A stretch of 64,000 nt of DNA from the NCBI RefSeq assembly GCF_002014765.1, contig NZ_MUYT01000015.1, positions 38,194 to 102,193 of the forward strand, in the 5' to 3' direction. The translations under genes and the position numbers were made by a program. This stretch comes from Lwoffella lincolnii (GTDB lineage: Bacteria > Pseudomonadota > Gammaproteobacteria > Pseudomonadales > Moraxellaceae). Shown in pieces: positions 1 to 8,490 of the stretch. Within the stretch, counting starts at the first letter, position 1; every line of letters begins with the position of its first letter. A model generated the notes under the pieces. That model saw only the letters and a list, made by a program, of their open reading frames with translations. It was not told the DNA's origin and did not search any database.

Positions 1-507
1 CTGTTTGTGAGCGTCAGATACGCTGTTTTGCTCACCCCATGTCATCGTTCCCAAACAAATTTTTGAAACTTTGTCGTCTAATTTTGCTAAATGAGAATAT
101 TTCATAAAATCCTTATCAAATTCTATTGTATTTTGATGCCATTCATATTAATCTGACACTTAGGATAAGTGGCCATATTTTATGGTTTGTCAGTCATCTT
201 TATCCTATTTTCTTTGTGATGCCATCATTCATTCATCTAAGCGGTCTTATTTGAACTGCCAGCGGTCTTTTTTGGATTGACGGTTTTGTTTGAATTCATG
301 GCAACCACACTGATTTACTGTAACGCAACTTTGCGTTAATTGCCAATGACTTTTGGTTAGCCAATGTTATTTTGGTCTATTTTGGTCAATGTTATTATGC
401 CTTGATGTTTATTATGCCTTGATGTTCATTGATGACCATAAGTTGAGCAATGTTTTATCCATCATTCATTCATTTTAAATGTTAAATTTTTTTTAAGGAA
501 AATGCCC
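1..507. other. Left-edge intergenic stretch
   Basis: No open frame of convincing length is visible here. The stretch is AT-rich and holds short direct repeats, for example two copies of TTATTATGCCTTGATGT around 392-426, and an imperfect inverted repeat GTGAGC/GCTCAC at 7-12 and 30-35. It presumably carries the promoter of the roadblock gene that follows, but I cannot assign -35 and -10 boxes with confidence. Confidence 0.5.
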
Positions 508-870
508 ATGCGTACTGATATGTTCCAACAAATTTTAGAAGATTTAAACAGCTCTTCTGCTGATGTTGAAGCATCTGCCTTGATTTCAACTGATGGTCTG
601 ATGATTGCTTCTGCCTTACCTACTGGTGTTGATGAAGACCGTGTGGGTGCGATGTCTGCCGCCTTGTTATCACTGGGTGATCGTGCTGGTAGTGAGCTGG
701 GTCGTGGCAGTACTGACCGTGTTTTGGTACAAGGTGAGCGTGGTTATGTCATCATGACATCAGCTGGTCGTGAAGCGGTATTGACCATCATGGCAAAACC
801 CAACGCCAAACTTGGCTTGATTTTCTTGGACATCAAACGTGCCGCAGAAGCATTGGCAAAGCTTATCTGA
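508..870 (+). CDS. Roadblock/LC7 domain protein (MglB-like)
   Basis: A 120-residue protein made of essentially one roadblock/LC7 domain. The sequence shows the family pattern: an early strand with ALISTDGLMIAS, a central helix AMSAALLSLGDRAG, then VLVQGERGYVIM and a final helix. Roadblock proteins such as MglB dimerise and regulate small Ras-like GTPases; a partner GTPase is encoded 3.4 kb downstream at 4241-4780. I prefer the ATG at 508 over 502 because AAGGA at 495-499 lies 8 bases before it but only 2 before 502. It is the first gene of a seven-gene co-directional cluster. The domain call is firm; the role as GAP or scaffold is inferred. Confidence 0.85.
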   Translation: MRTDMFQQILEDLNSSSADVEASALISTDGLMIASALPTGVDEDRVGAMSAALLSLGDRAGSELGRGSTDRVLVQGERGYVIMTSAGREAVLTIMAKPNAKLGLIFLDIKRAAEALAKLI

Positions 871-1009
871 TTGGGTGGCTTGTCCGCCTTAAGACGGTCT
901 GTTTTACTTTAGGGAAAAAATTTTAGACAAACTAATAGAAAACTAATAGACAAATTGATAAAGACAATTAACACACATCACATAATGAATCATATTAAGG
1001 AGAATGTCC

Positions 1010-1498
1010 ATGAGCGTTCAGCTAGATGACATGCCTAAACCTGCTGGCAACAGCACAGAGCACCACATGACCTATCATGATGGTACGACTCGCACGGTCT
1101 ATGATACCGACATCGAACGAGAATACCCAGATGGCAAGCTCATCGTCTCTCGCACAGACTTAAATGGCATCTTAACCCACGTCAATGATGCCTTTGTGGA
1201 AATCAGTGGCTACACCGAAGATGAACTGATTGGTAAACCACAGCACATTTTACGCCACCCAGACATGCCAAAAGCCGCTTATGAAAGCCTATGGTCAACC
1301 GTCAAAGCTGGCAAAAAATGGCATGGCTATGTTAAAAACCTGTGTAAAGATGGCACGCATTATTGGGTATACGCCACCGTTGTGCCTAATGTCCGCCGTG
1401 GTGAAACCGTTGGCTACACATCTGTGCGTCGCAAGCCATCTCGCAGTAAAATCGAAGACACCAAAGCCCAATACCAAGCCATGAAGCAAGGAGAATAG
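1010..1498 (+). CDS. Stand-alone Aer-type PAS domain protein
   Basis: A 162-residue soluble protein with one PAS domain at about residues 40-145. It closely follows the Aer redox-sensor PAS: NDAFVEISGYTEDELIG, then RHPDMPKAAYESLW, GYVKNLCKDGTHYWV and GYTSVRRKPS. Aer PAS domains bind FAD and sense redox state, so flavin binding is likely but inferred. Unlike Aer it has no HAMP or chemoreceptor signalling domain and no membrane segment, so its output must go through a partner. Start at 1010 is favoured over 1004 by AAGGAGA spacing, the same arrangement as in the gene before it. Its stop is 2 bases from the next start, so the two are very likely co-translated. Confidence 0.85.
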   Translation: MSVQLDDMPKPAGNSTEHHMTYHDGTTRTVYDTDIEREYPDGKLIVSRTDLNGILTHVNDAFVEISGYTEDELIGKPQHILRHPDMPKAAYESLWSTVKAGKKWHGYVKNLCKDGTHYWVYATVVPNVRRGETVGYTSVRRKPSRSKIEDTKAQYQAMKQGE

Positions 1499-1500
1499 TT

Positions 1501-2247
1501 ATGGCAGAGACCTTTGTAATCGCTCCCGACTTCTCGCCAGAACGTTTTGCTGGCTGGCACATGTTCAACACGTTGCTACAAAAGCGTTCCCATCTGTCCT
1601 TGCATTTAGAAACGCCATCTTCTCATGAAGAGCAAGAACAGCTGATTGCTGATAAAAATCCACCCTTGGTATATGCCAACCCATTTGATGCAGCAGAGCT
1701 TATCCGTAAAAAAGGCTATCAAGCTGTCGCTCGCCCCATCAATCATTCAGATGAAATGGTCATCGTATCCTCCGCCAAAGGCGACATCAACACACTTGAG
1801 CAACTCAAACCTGGCAGTAAAATCGCCATGGCAGATAACCGTGATGTCAAGCTGATTGGCATGCGATTGCTTGAAGCGGTGGACTTAAGCGAAAATGATG
1901 TCAATTTTGAAATTACCGAAAATTATCAGGCGGCCGCTCGCACCCTCATTCAAGGCAAAGCCGATGTTGCTTTTTTTATGGCAGAAGTGTACGAATCACT
2001 GTCAAACCTAACCAAATCACAGCTTCATGTGCTGATTGAAAGTGATATTTCTGAAATTAGCCATGTGTTGCTTGTCAAAGAAGACTTTGCTGATGCCCAA
2101 TCCTTAACCGATGTGGTGCTGTCCCTTAAAGATGATGCTGATGGACAAGCGGTGTTGGCTGAACTTGGCATGACATCAGGTTTTGAGCCGATGAATGAAG
2201 AAGATGCTGAGTTTATGATTGATTTGATGGCGACACTGCTGGATTAA
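1501..2247 (+). CDS. PhnD-like periplasmic-binding-fold protein without signal peptide
   Basis: A 248-residue protein resembling the phosphate/phosphonate-binding (PhnD) fold: an N-terminal VIAPDFSPERFAGW segment, a middle LEQLKPGSKIAMADNRD segment typical of the loop before the second lobe, and ADVAFFMAEVYESL. Family members are normally exported and feed an ABC transporter. This one has no signal peptide or lipobox and no permease or ATPase beside it, so it probably acts in the cytoplasm as a ligand sensor. It starts 2 bases after the PAS gene with a strong AAGGAGA site. The ligand is unknown. Fold assignment moderate; sensing role inferred from context. Confidence 0.65.
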   Translation: MAETFVIAPDFSPERFAGWHMFNTLLQKRSHLSLHLETPSSHEEQEQLIADKNPPLVYANPFDAAELIRKKGYQAVARPINHSDEMVIVSSAKGDINTLEQLKPGSKIAMADNRDVKLIGMRLLEAVDLSENDVNFEITENYQAAARTLIQGKADVAFFMAEVYESLSNLTKSQLHVLIESDISEISHVLLVKEDFADAQSLTDVVLSLKDDADGQAVLAELGMTSGFEPMNEEDAEFMIDLMATLLD

Positions 2248-2400
2248 CTCAGCCAAATTTAGATGAATCAGAGTAAATCACATGGGTTGCTTAAGCGTTG
2301 CCCATGCTGGATTTAAAGTTGGATTTAACATCAGCCATTTTTGTTGTTATTATTAAGTTGTTATTGTTAATTTGTTATTGTTAAACTGTAAAAAGAAGCC

Positions 2401-3048
2401 ATGATATTGCCCATGACGCCTAAAATCACGCCTCTGCCTGCTCAGTTTTCTACCAGTCATCAGATAAAAACCCACTTTCGGCAACTATCACGCCACATTG
2501 CCAAAATGCCTAATGATGCTCGTTTACATCATGAACGGATTGATGTCGCCATGCAGTTTTATGAATCTGACCCTGTACAGGGGGCGTTGGCAGATTATTT
2601 TTTTGGTTGTTGGTATGATGTGGCATTTGAAGGTAGGGCGATATTGGATAAAGTCGCTGATAAATTGCGTGCTGGTGTGTATGATGATTTTGCTGAATGC
2701 GTGAATCGACAAGGGTTTGTGATGCGTAGCAGTCAGCTTGCCACCGAATGGAGTGTGTTGCTCACGCCATCGTTGCAAGTGCCTGTCCATCGACAACGCA
2801 CCAACCGTGACCATTCATTTTATGTGGCTGATAGGGTGATTGAACAGCTGTTATTAGCAAGGCAGAATCATGATGTGGCACAAATTCTACATTTAGAAGA
2901 AGAATTTTTTTTGCATTGTTTGGCATGTGGCGACAAAATAGCCTTTATGAAAGTGTGGTTTTGGTTAAATAAACAAAATTGGGTATTAGATGCCCGCTGG
3001 CAACGCTGTCGTGAGTCATTAGAGTCTTTAAGTGGTGAAGATTCATAG
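2401..3048 (+). CDS. Hypothetical protein, 215 aa
   Basis: I do not recognise a family. The protein is soluble, has no signal peptide and no membrane segment, and is rich in aromatic residues and histidine. Its C-terminal half looks helical, with CLACGDKIAFMKVWFWLNKQ near residue 175. It lies 153 bases after the PhnD-like gene on the same strand and is part of the roadblock/GTPase cluster by position. An alternative start is the ATG at 2413. No clear ribosome-binding site is visible (AAAAAGAAG only). Function unknown. Confidence 0.6.
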   Translation: MILPMTPKITPLPAQFSTSHQIKTHFRQLSRHIAKMPNDARLHHERIDVAMQFYESDPVQGALADYFFGCWYDVAFEGRAILDKVADKLRAGVYDDFAECVNRQGFVMRSSQLATEWSVLLTPSLQVPVHRQRTNRDHSFYVADRVIEQLLLARQNHDVAQILHLEEEFFLHCLACGDKIAFMKVWFWLNKQNWVLDARWQRCRESLESLSGEDS

Positions 3049-3235
3049 CTGTCGCTTTGTCCATTGCTTTTGCTTTGCTTGTGGCGTTGAGTGTTGTTTT
3101 GAATATTTTGGCTGATGGCACGATTTTGATGGCATTTAAATTTGATGGTATTTAAATTTTGATGGTATTTATTTTGTGGTACTTAAATTTTTGTGGTACT
3201 TAACTGTTAATCATTTTACCTAGGACAATAAACCC

Positions 3236-4051
3236 ATGAGCTTATCCAGTCAATGGTCAGCACAAACCAAATCAACACAAAACACAATCATGACCCAATT
3301 AAAAATGAATGAAACAATCAAAGACCTGCTACAAAGGCATTTTAACCATGTTGGCAATCAAAAATTTATCCTTGGATTGTCTGATTTGTTTGCCAAAACC
3401 ACTCCGTTTATCATCAAAGTACATCGCACTTGCACATTGGTACACCCACCACAAGGCTATGCCATCAGTGAAAATCTGCCAAGAATACTTGAATACTTAT
3501 CACTGACCAAAAGCTATAACGTGTTAAGTGATATGATACAAATTAATGAAATTAGTGAACAAGAAGCCCAACAATATCTCAACATGCTTAAAAAACTTGG
3601 CGGCCGTCAGATGAGCGTTAATGTCTTAATGTGGCAAGTGTATCAGACGGTATTAAGCGAAGAAGTGGCTTATGATGGTCATCGACTGTCTTTAAAGCTC
3701 AGATACATGCCCAATCTGGCTCATCTGGGTGATGTTGATGCGTCTGTTGGGCGGGTATTTGCCACGTGTCTGAATTCGCCCCAAAATGTCAAACAATTAA
3801 AAGATTTTTTTCCTAATGTCAGTGAAGACCGTTTAAATGCCATTTTATTGCTCAGCATCTTATCCAAAATGGCAGATTTTTCAGTCATCACATCGCAAAT
3901 CATCGCACAAGGTGTTGATGCCACAAGTTTTGATGCCAAAAAAAATGTGGAACAATTCGCTACCAAGGCAAACTGGCAACAAAATAATGACATCAACCGA
4001 GCCAGAAAATCGGGATTTTTTCAGCGTTTGTTAAGCAAATTATCTTGGTAA
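3236..4051 (+). CDS. Hypothetical protein, 271 aa
   Basis: Unrecognised soluble protein in the roadblock/GTPase cluster. The middle region (about residues 90-230) looks helical and may hold winged-helix-like segments such as ISEQEAQQYLNMLKKLGG, but this is a pattern impression only. The C-terminus is basic and aromatic (FFQRLLSKLSW). A TAGGAC site precedes the ATG at a usable distance. The last codons and stop are tandemly repeated downstream (see repeat at 4044-4088). Gaps of nearly 190 bases on both sides leave room for separate promoters, so operon membership is not certain. Confidence 0.6.
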   Translation: MSLSSQWSAQTKSTQNTIMTQLKMNETIKDLLQRHFNHVGNQKFILGLSDLFAKTTPFIIKVHRTCTLVHPPQGYAISENLPRILEYLSLTKSYNVLSDMIQINEISEQEAQQYLNMLKKLGGRQMSVNVLMWQVYQTVLSEEVAYDGHRLSLKLRYMPNLAHLGDVDASVGRVFATCLNSPQNVKQLKDFFPNVSEDRLNAILLLSILSKMADFSVITSQIIAQGVDATSFDAKKNVEQFATKANWQQNNDINRARKSGFFQRLLSKLSW

Positions 4052-4088
4052 TGCAGCCTTGGTAATGCAGCTTATCTTGGTAATGCAG
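4044..4088 (+). repeat. Three copies of a 13-base unit spanning a stop codon
   Basis: CTTGGTAATGCAG occurs at 4044-4056, 4058-4070 and 4076-4088. The first copy contains the TAA stop of the preceding gene, so the array is a tandem duplication of the gene's own tail. Confidence 0.9.
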
Positions 4089-4240
4089 CATTCAGTAACA
4101 CAAAATTGAATGACGCAACATTGAATGTTCAATCTGATTTTTATCAGATAAAAGGTTGCAAAAGTTTAAACGTTTCACAACGCTTTTAATTCGTTGACGA
4201 TGACAAATGAATAATAAATTGATGATAAAAAGGTCGAATT

Positions 4241-4780
4241 ATGCCCAAAAATGACATCTATAAACTGATAGTGGCAGGCCCTGTGGGAGCAGGTAAAACA
4301 GAAGCCATTCGCTCCCTATCTGATAAGGACATACTGACCACAGAAGAAATGGCATCAGATGATGTTAGATTCATCAAACGCACCACCACGGTGGCAATGG
4401 ATTATGGGGTGATGAAGCTAGATAGCGGAGAGACCGTACGCATCTATGGCACACCAGGGCAGCGCCGATTTGACTTTATGTGGGAAATATTAAGCGAAAA
4501 CGCACTGGGTTTAATATTGCTACTCAACGCCACCGATGCTGACCCCTTTGACGATTTGGATTATTATTTGGATAAGTTCATGCCCCTAATTAACAGCAGT
4601 GCTTTGGTGGTGGGCGTAACCCATGCCGAAGACATTCCATGGGATTTACATGAGCGGTTATCTGAGCATGTCGTTAATAAAGGGGTAACTGCCAATGTGA
4701 TTTTGGTTGATGCTCGCAAACGTGAAGACATGCTAGAATTGGTAAAGTCATTGATTTATATGATTGTCAGTGGATTTTAG
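4241..4780 (+). CDS. Small Ras-like GTPase (MglA-like)
   Basis: A 179-residue single-domain P-loop GTPase. Visible motifs are the P-loop GPVGAGKTEAI at about residue 13, a switch I candidate TTTVAMDYG, switch II YGTPGQRRFDFM, and VGVTHAED at the place of the usual NKxD base-recognition motif. The lack of the usual aspartate before TPGQ and the TPGQ form itself recall bacterial MglA-type proteins rather than translation GTPases. No lipidation signal or membrane segment is seen, so it is cytoplasmic. MglA-type GTPases set cell polarity and motility under control of roadblock partners; a roadblock protein is encoded at 508-870. The pairing is inferred from context. Confidence 0.8.
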   Translation: MPKNDIYKLIVAGPVGAGKTEAIRSLSDKDILTTEEMASDDVRFIKRTTTVAMDYGVMKLDSGETVRIYGTPGQRRFDFMWEILSENALGLILLLNATDADPFDDLDYYLDKFMPLINSSALVVGVTHAEDIPWDLHERLSEHVVNKGVTANVILVDARKREDMLELVKSLIYMIVSGF

Positions 4781-4874
4781 TAACTGAAGTTGCCCAAATG
4801 ACTGACGTTGCTGATTGATAAAATGACATTATTGGATAGATTGATAAGAAATTGGACAGATTGATAAGAACATC

Positions 4875-5519
4875 ATGATTTTAAATTCTGAGACCGAACA
4901 GTCATCACAACATCAAAGCCAAGATAACCCCCATCTGATGCTGACCCCAGAAGGGGTGTTCGTGGCATTTGCCCAAGATAAGCCAAGCGAAGAAGCACTG
5001 TCGTTACAAGCACTGCTTGCCAATAAGCGAAGCTGGCTTGTTCGTGATTGGACAGATAAGTATGACCATGAATGGCTAGATACCTTTATTGATAAGGGTT
5101 GGGTACAAAGAATCAATCAAGGCATTACCGCGCCCAATTTGCCGTTAGACCAGTTTTTGCCCTATGTGGTCGCCAGTCTGTCAGGCAGTCGCCGAGCTGC
5201 CATTGGCAATACAGAAGGCTTTTGTTTGGCTAGGGTTGGCTATAGTCAACAAGAAGCCGATACCCTATGTGTGGCAGGGGCGGATTTGGGAGAATTTTTA
5301 AACCGTCAACGTCAGCGTGGTTGGGTCATTCAAGAGCAGGCGGTTTCTTTTTTTCGTCATGTGGATTTATTGTTACCAGCAACTAGCTTTATGTTTTTAT
5401 GGATTGATGGCAATGGCTTTATTCTAGTATTAGAAGACGAGCCTTTGACCAACAGTCGTGCCTTTGTGGAGTTGATATGGGCGATTAAAACATCGGGTTT
5501 GCGATTTGTACAAGAGTAA
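4875..5519 (+). CDS. Hypothetical protein with possible roadblock-like fold
   Basis: A 214-residue soluble protein. The segment AIGNTEGFCLARVGYSQQEA followed by a helix and then LLLPATSFMFLWIDGNGFIL has the same order of elements as the roadblock gene at 508-870 (ALISTDGLMIAS, helix, VLVQGERGYVIM), so residues of about 110-210 may be a diverged roadblock/LC7 domain. The N-terminal 100 residues are unassigned. It lies 94 bases after the GTPase. If right, the cluster would encode two roadblock-type partners for one GTPase. This is my alignment by eye, so confidence in the fold is low. Confidence 0.5.
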   Translation: MILNSETEQSSQHQSQDNPHLMLTPEGVFVAFAQDKPSEEALSLQALLANKRSWLVRDWTDKYDHEWLDTFIDKGWVQRINQGITAPNLPLDQFLPYVVASLSGSRRAAIGNTEGFCLARVGYSQQEADTLCVAGADLGEFLNRQRQRGWVIQEQAVSFFRHVDLLLPATSFMFLWIDGNGFILVLEDEPLTNSRAFVELIWAIKTSGLRFVQE

Positions 5520-5561
5520 TACCATTTATCGGTTGATTTTGTCATCTGATATCGCCATATT

Positions 5562-5589
5562 AAAACAGTCATGATGGCTTGGCTGTTTT
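5562..5589 (+). terminator. Possible terminator at the end of the GTPase cluster
   Basis: AAAACAG and CTGTTTT arms flank a 14-base loop and the 3' arm ends in a T run. The stem is short (7 bp), so this is a weak call. Confidence 0.35.
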
Positions 5590-5653
5590 AACTGACGCTG
5601 TCTATTAACAATATTTATCAATCATGTCTATTCACAATAAAATAAGGAATGTT

Positions 5654-6199
5654 ATGACTCGCTTAACCGTAAATACCCTTGAATCTGCCCCAGAAGAAGC
5701 CAAATCCAGAGTGGAAGCGGTACAAAAAGCCAATGGTTTTATCCCAAATTTAATTGGTGTGTTGGCAAACTCACCACACGCCCTACAAATGTATCAAGAA
5801 GTGGGCAAAATGAATGCCAGTAACAGCTTGACCGCCGAAGAAGTTGAAGTGGTACAAATCACGGCGGCTGCTCATAATGGTTGTGATTTTTGTGTGGCAG
5901 GGCATACCAAGGTTGCCACCAGATTAAAAATGCCTGAGACAGTATTGACCGCATTGCGTTCACGCACCAATATTGATGATAACCAAAAGTATCAAGCCTT
6001 AGCCCAATTTACCATGCAATTGATAGACAACCGTGGTAAAGTGTCTGATGAGCAAGTCAAAGCCATCAAAGAAGCAGGCTATGGTGAACAAAATATTTTA
6101 GACATCATCATGGGTGTGGCATTGGCAACCTTATGTAACTATGCCAACAACGTTGCCAAAACTGACATTAACCCAGAGTTGCAGGCATTTGCTCCGTAA
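5654..6199 (+). CDS. Carboxymuconolactone decarboxylase / AhpD-like protein
   Basis: A 181-residue AhpD-fold protein. The redox motif is CDFCVAGH, the CxxC plus downstream His of peroxidase-type members, preceded by VEVVQITAAAHNG. AhpD-like proteins use the cysteine pair for peroxide or disulfide reduction; whether this one is a peroxidase is not shown by sequence. I chose the ATG at 5654 because AAGGA lies just upstream; the in-frame ATG at 5624 has no such site. A strong terminator follows at 6231-6262. Spacing suggests a single-gene unit. Confidence 0.85.
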   Translation: MTRLTVNTLESAPEEAKSRVEAVQKANGFIPNLIGVLANSPHALQMYQEVGKMNASNSLTAEEVEVVQITAAAHNGCDFCVAGHTKVATRLKMPETVLTALRSRTNIDDNQKYQALAQFTMQLIDNRGKVSDEQVKAIKEAGYGEQNILDIIMGVALATLCNYANNVAKTDINPELQAFAP

Positions 6200-6230
6200 A
6201 ATTATATTATGGATAGTTCATATTCCTTAC

Positions 6231-6262
6231 AAAAAACCCCTTAGATTTCTAAGGGGTTTTTT
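6231..6262. terminator. Bidirectional intrinsic terminator
   Basis: Perfect 15-base arms (AAAAAACCCCTTAGA and its complement) with a 2-base loop, A run on one side and T run on the other. It lies between the convergent AhpD-like gene and serA and can serve both. Confidence 0.9.
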
Positions 6263-6300
6263 ATGGGTAGGTTTTTTGGGTTACATCATTAGGGCATGCG

Positions 6301-7530
6301 TTAATACAACACCCTTACTCGTATGGTTTCTTTGACGTCTTTGAGCATTTGTAAGGCTTTATCTGAGTTATTATCGTCCACGTCCATCATCAGATAGCCA
6401 ACATCATCTTGCGTCATCAGACTTTGTGCCAAAATGTTCACGCCAGCGGTTGCAAATAGGCTGTTGATTTGTGATAGTACCCCAGGGACGTTTTGGTGAA
6501 TGTGTAACAAGCGGTGTGTGCCTTCTTTAAAGGGAATGGACACTTCTGGGAAATTCACAGCGGTGATGGTGTTCCCTGTGTCTGAGTAGTTAACCAGTTT
6601 TTCAGCCACTTCTAAGCCAATATTGGCTTGGGCTTCTTGGGTTGAGCCACCGATATGGGGGGTTAATATCACGTTATCAAAACGGCGTAAGGGCGATATG
6701 AATTCTTCATCGGTGGATTTTGGTTCATTAGGGAACACGTCTATGGCAGCTCCCAGCACTTTGCCTGATTCAAGCGCATCGGCTAAGGCATCAATGTCGA
6801 CACAGCCACCACGAGCGGCATTGATAAAGTAACTGCCATCTTTCATTTTAGCGAACTCTTTGGCGGTCATCATGTTGCGAGTGTTGGGGGTATCTGGCAC
6901 ATGTAAGGTTACCACATCAGCTTGGCTTAACAGTTCATCAAAACTGCCAACTTGCATGGCGTTACCTAATGGCAACTTGGTGATGATGTCGTGATAGATG
7001 ACTTTCATGCCCAGACTTTCAGCAAGCACTGATAATTGTGAGCCGATAGAGCCATAGCCAACAATGCCCATGGTTTTGCCACGCACTTCATGCGAGTTTT
7101 TGGCAGATTTACTCCAACCACCACGATGAACGGTGGTGTTTTTTTCTGGAATGCCACGGTAGAGCATGATGGTTTCAGCCAGTACCAACTCAGCGACTGA
7201 ACGGGTGTTGGAGTAGGGGGCATTGAACACCACAACCCCCAGCTCACGGGCGGCATCTAAATCCACTTGGTTAGTGCCAATACAAAAACAACCCACTGCC
7301 ACCAGCTTTTCCGCTTGTTCAAGCACTTCACGGGTTAATTGGGTGCGTGAGCGAATGCCAATAAAGTGCGCGTCTTTGATTTTATCAATCAACTCGTCTT
7401 GGTCCAGAGCAATGCTTAAGTATTCAATGTTGCGATAGCCTGCCTTTTGCAAGGTGGTCAAAGCATTGTCATGAACGCCTTCTAACAGCAAAATGCGAAT
7501 TTTTTCTTTGTTTAGTGAATGGGTCATCAA
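6301..7530 (-). CDS. serA: D-3-phosphoglycerate dehydrogenase
   Basis: First enzyme of serine biosynthesis, oxidising 3-phosphoglycerate to 3-phosphohydroxypyruvate with NAD. At 409 residues it matches the E. coli-type SerA length. Visible are the NAD-binding GYGSIGSQL, the substrate-domain HVPDTPNTRNM, NAARGGCVD, the catalytic His region ILTPHIGGSTQEAQ, and a C-terminal ACT domain (HQNVPGVLSQINSLFATAGV) that gives serine feedback in this family. The second codon is also ATG, so the start may be 7527. It is convergent with the AhpD-like gene and separated from yceI by a terminator. Confidence 0.97.
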   Translation of the reverse strand: MMTHSLNKEKIRILLLEGVHDNALTTLQKAGYRNIEYLSIALDQDELIDKIKDAHFIGIRSRTQLTREVLEQAEKLVAVGCFCIGTNQVDLDAARELGVVVFNAPYSNTRSVAELVLAETIMLYRGIPEKNTTVHRGGWSKSAKNSHEVRGKTMGIVGYGSIGSQLSVLAESLGMKVIYHDIITKLPLGNAMQVGSFDELLSQADVVTLHVPDTPNTRNMMTAKEFAKMKDGSYFINAARGGCVDIDALADALESGKVLGAAIDVFPNEPKSTDEEFISPLRRFDNVILTPHIGGSTQEAQANIGLEVAEKLVNYSDTGNTITAVNFPEVSIPFKEGTHRLLHIHQNVPGVLSQINSLFATAGVNILAQSLMTQDDVGYLMMDVDDNNSDKALQMLKDVKETIRVRVLY

Positions 7531-7575
7531 GGGCTTCCTTATGCAAAAAATGATGCCTGATTATCATACCTAAAA

Positions 7576-7599
7576 AAAAGCCCTAACGTTAGGGCTTTT
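7576..7599 (-). terminator. Intrinsic terminator of yceI
   Basis: A perfect 24-base palindrome, arms AAAAGCCCTAAC and its complement, followed on the minus strand by a run of T. It lies just downstream of the yceI stop and upstream of serA. Confidence 0.9.
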
Positions 7600-7633
7600 G
7601 TGTCAAATTCGTTGGATTGGTTGGGGAGTGATG

Positions 7634-8203
7634 CTATTTTTTATAGGCTTCAACCTGAATGGTTAATTTCACATCTTGCATGCTTTTAAGGTCGCTGTAT
7701 TTATCCATGCCCCATTTGTTGCGGTTAATCACGGTCTCAAAGTCGCCACCACAGGTTTTTGCCTTGTGCATGGGGCTGTCATAGCAGTTAAATTTGGTGG
7801 CGGTTAGGGTAATTGGGTGCGTTTGCCCAAGTAGCGTTAAGAGACCGTCAATCTTGCTGGGCTGATTGCCATTAAAGTGCCATTTGGTGGATTTAAAATA
7901 AGCGGTTGGGTGTTTTTCAATATTAAAAAAATCAGCAGATTTTAGGTGTTTGTTAAAGCCGTCAATGCCTGTGTCTAAATTTTCGATGGGAATGGTGATG
8001 CTAACAGCACCTGTTTTTTTGGCTGGGTCAAATTCCACTTGACCTTGTAAATCATAAAATGCCCCATGATTGGTGGATGTGCCAAAGTGGTCAATGGCAA
8101 AGCGAGCCACCGTGTGCTTGGAGTCAATGACAAAGGTTTCGGCTTGAGCCACACTTGTGATGGCAGATAGGGCTAAAATGGCAGATAAGGTCAGTTTTTT
8201 CAT
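7634..8203 (-). CDS. yceI: YceI family periplasmic lipid-binding protein
   Basis: A 189-residue protein with a clear signal peptide (MKKLTLSAILALSAITSVAQA) and the YceI lipocalin-like fold: TFVIDSKHTVARFAIDHFG at the mature N-terminus, SVSITIPIENLDTG-like strand, FNIEKHPTAYFKST, and a C-terminal LTIQVEAYKK. Family members bind isoprenoid or polyprenyl chains in the periplasm; the ligand here is unknown. Two cysteines in the C-terminal half (CYD and CGG) may form a disulfide. AAAGGAG precedes the ATG at good spacing. It appears to be a single-gene unit ended by the 7576-7599 terminator. Confidence 0.9.
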   Translation of the reverse strand: MKKLTLSAILALSAITSVAQAETFVIDSKHTVARFAIDHFGTSTNHGAFYDLQGQVEFDPAKKTGAVSITIPIENLDTGIDGFNKHLKSADFFNIEKHPTAYFKSTKWHFNGNQPSKIDGLLTLLGQTHPITLTATKFNCYDSPMHKAKTCGGDFETVINRNKWGMDKYSDLKSMQDVKLTIQVEAYKK

Positions 8204-8490
8204 AACAGCTCCTTTAAGAAAATGGCGAATAAATCATGGTGGAAGTGGATAGGTAAGGACCAATGAATTTGGTTGTCAATCTGGTTGTAAAGAAAAAGTT
8301 AATAACCACTCGTTTATGTTACCATAAAAAAACGAATTCACATCAGCATCATGGTTATTTTTAGTAACTGACTGCCAATGATTGATAAAGAATTGATGAA
8401 GGAGCTTGGGTTGTGTGTGTAAAAAAATTATTAGAAAACCTTCATAATACAACCCAAGCATGGTACAACCCAAGCTTATCACTGATTGGC

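Noticed and set aside
8276..8482. A 68-codon minus-strand frame between yceI and pepD
   Set aside because: No ribosome-binding site, composition unlike neighbours, and no recognisable motif.
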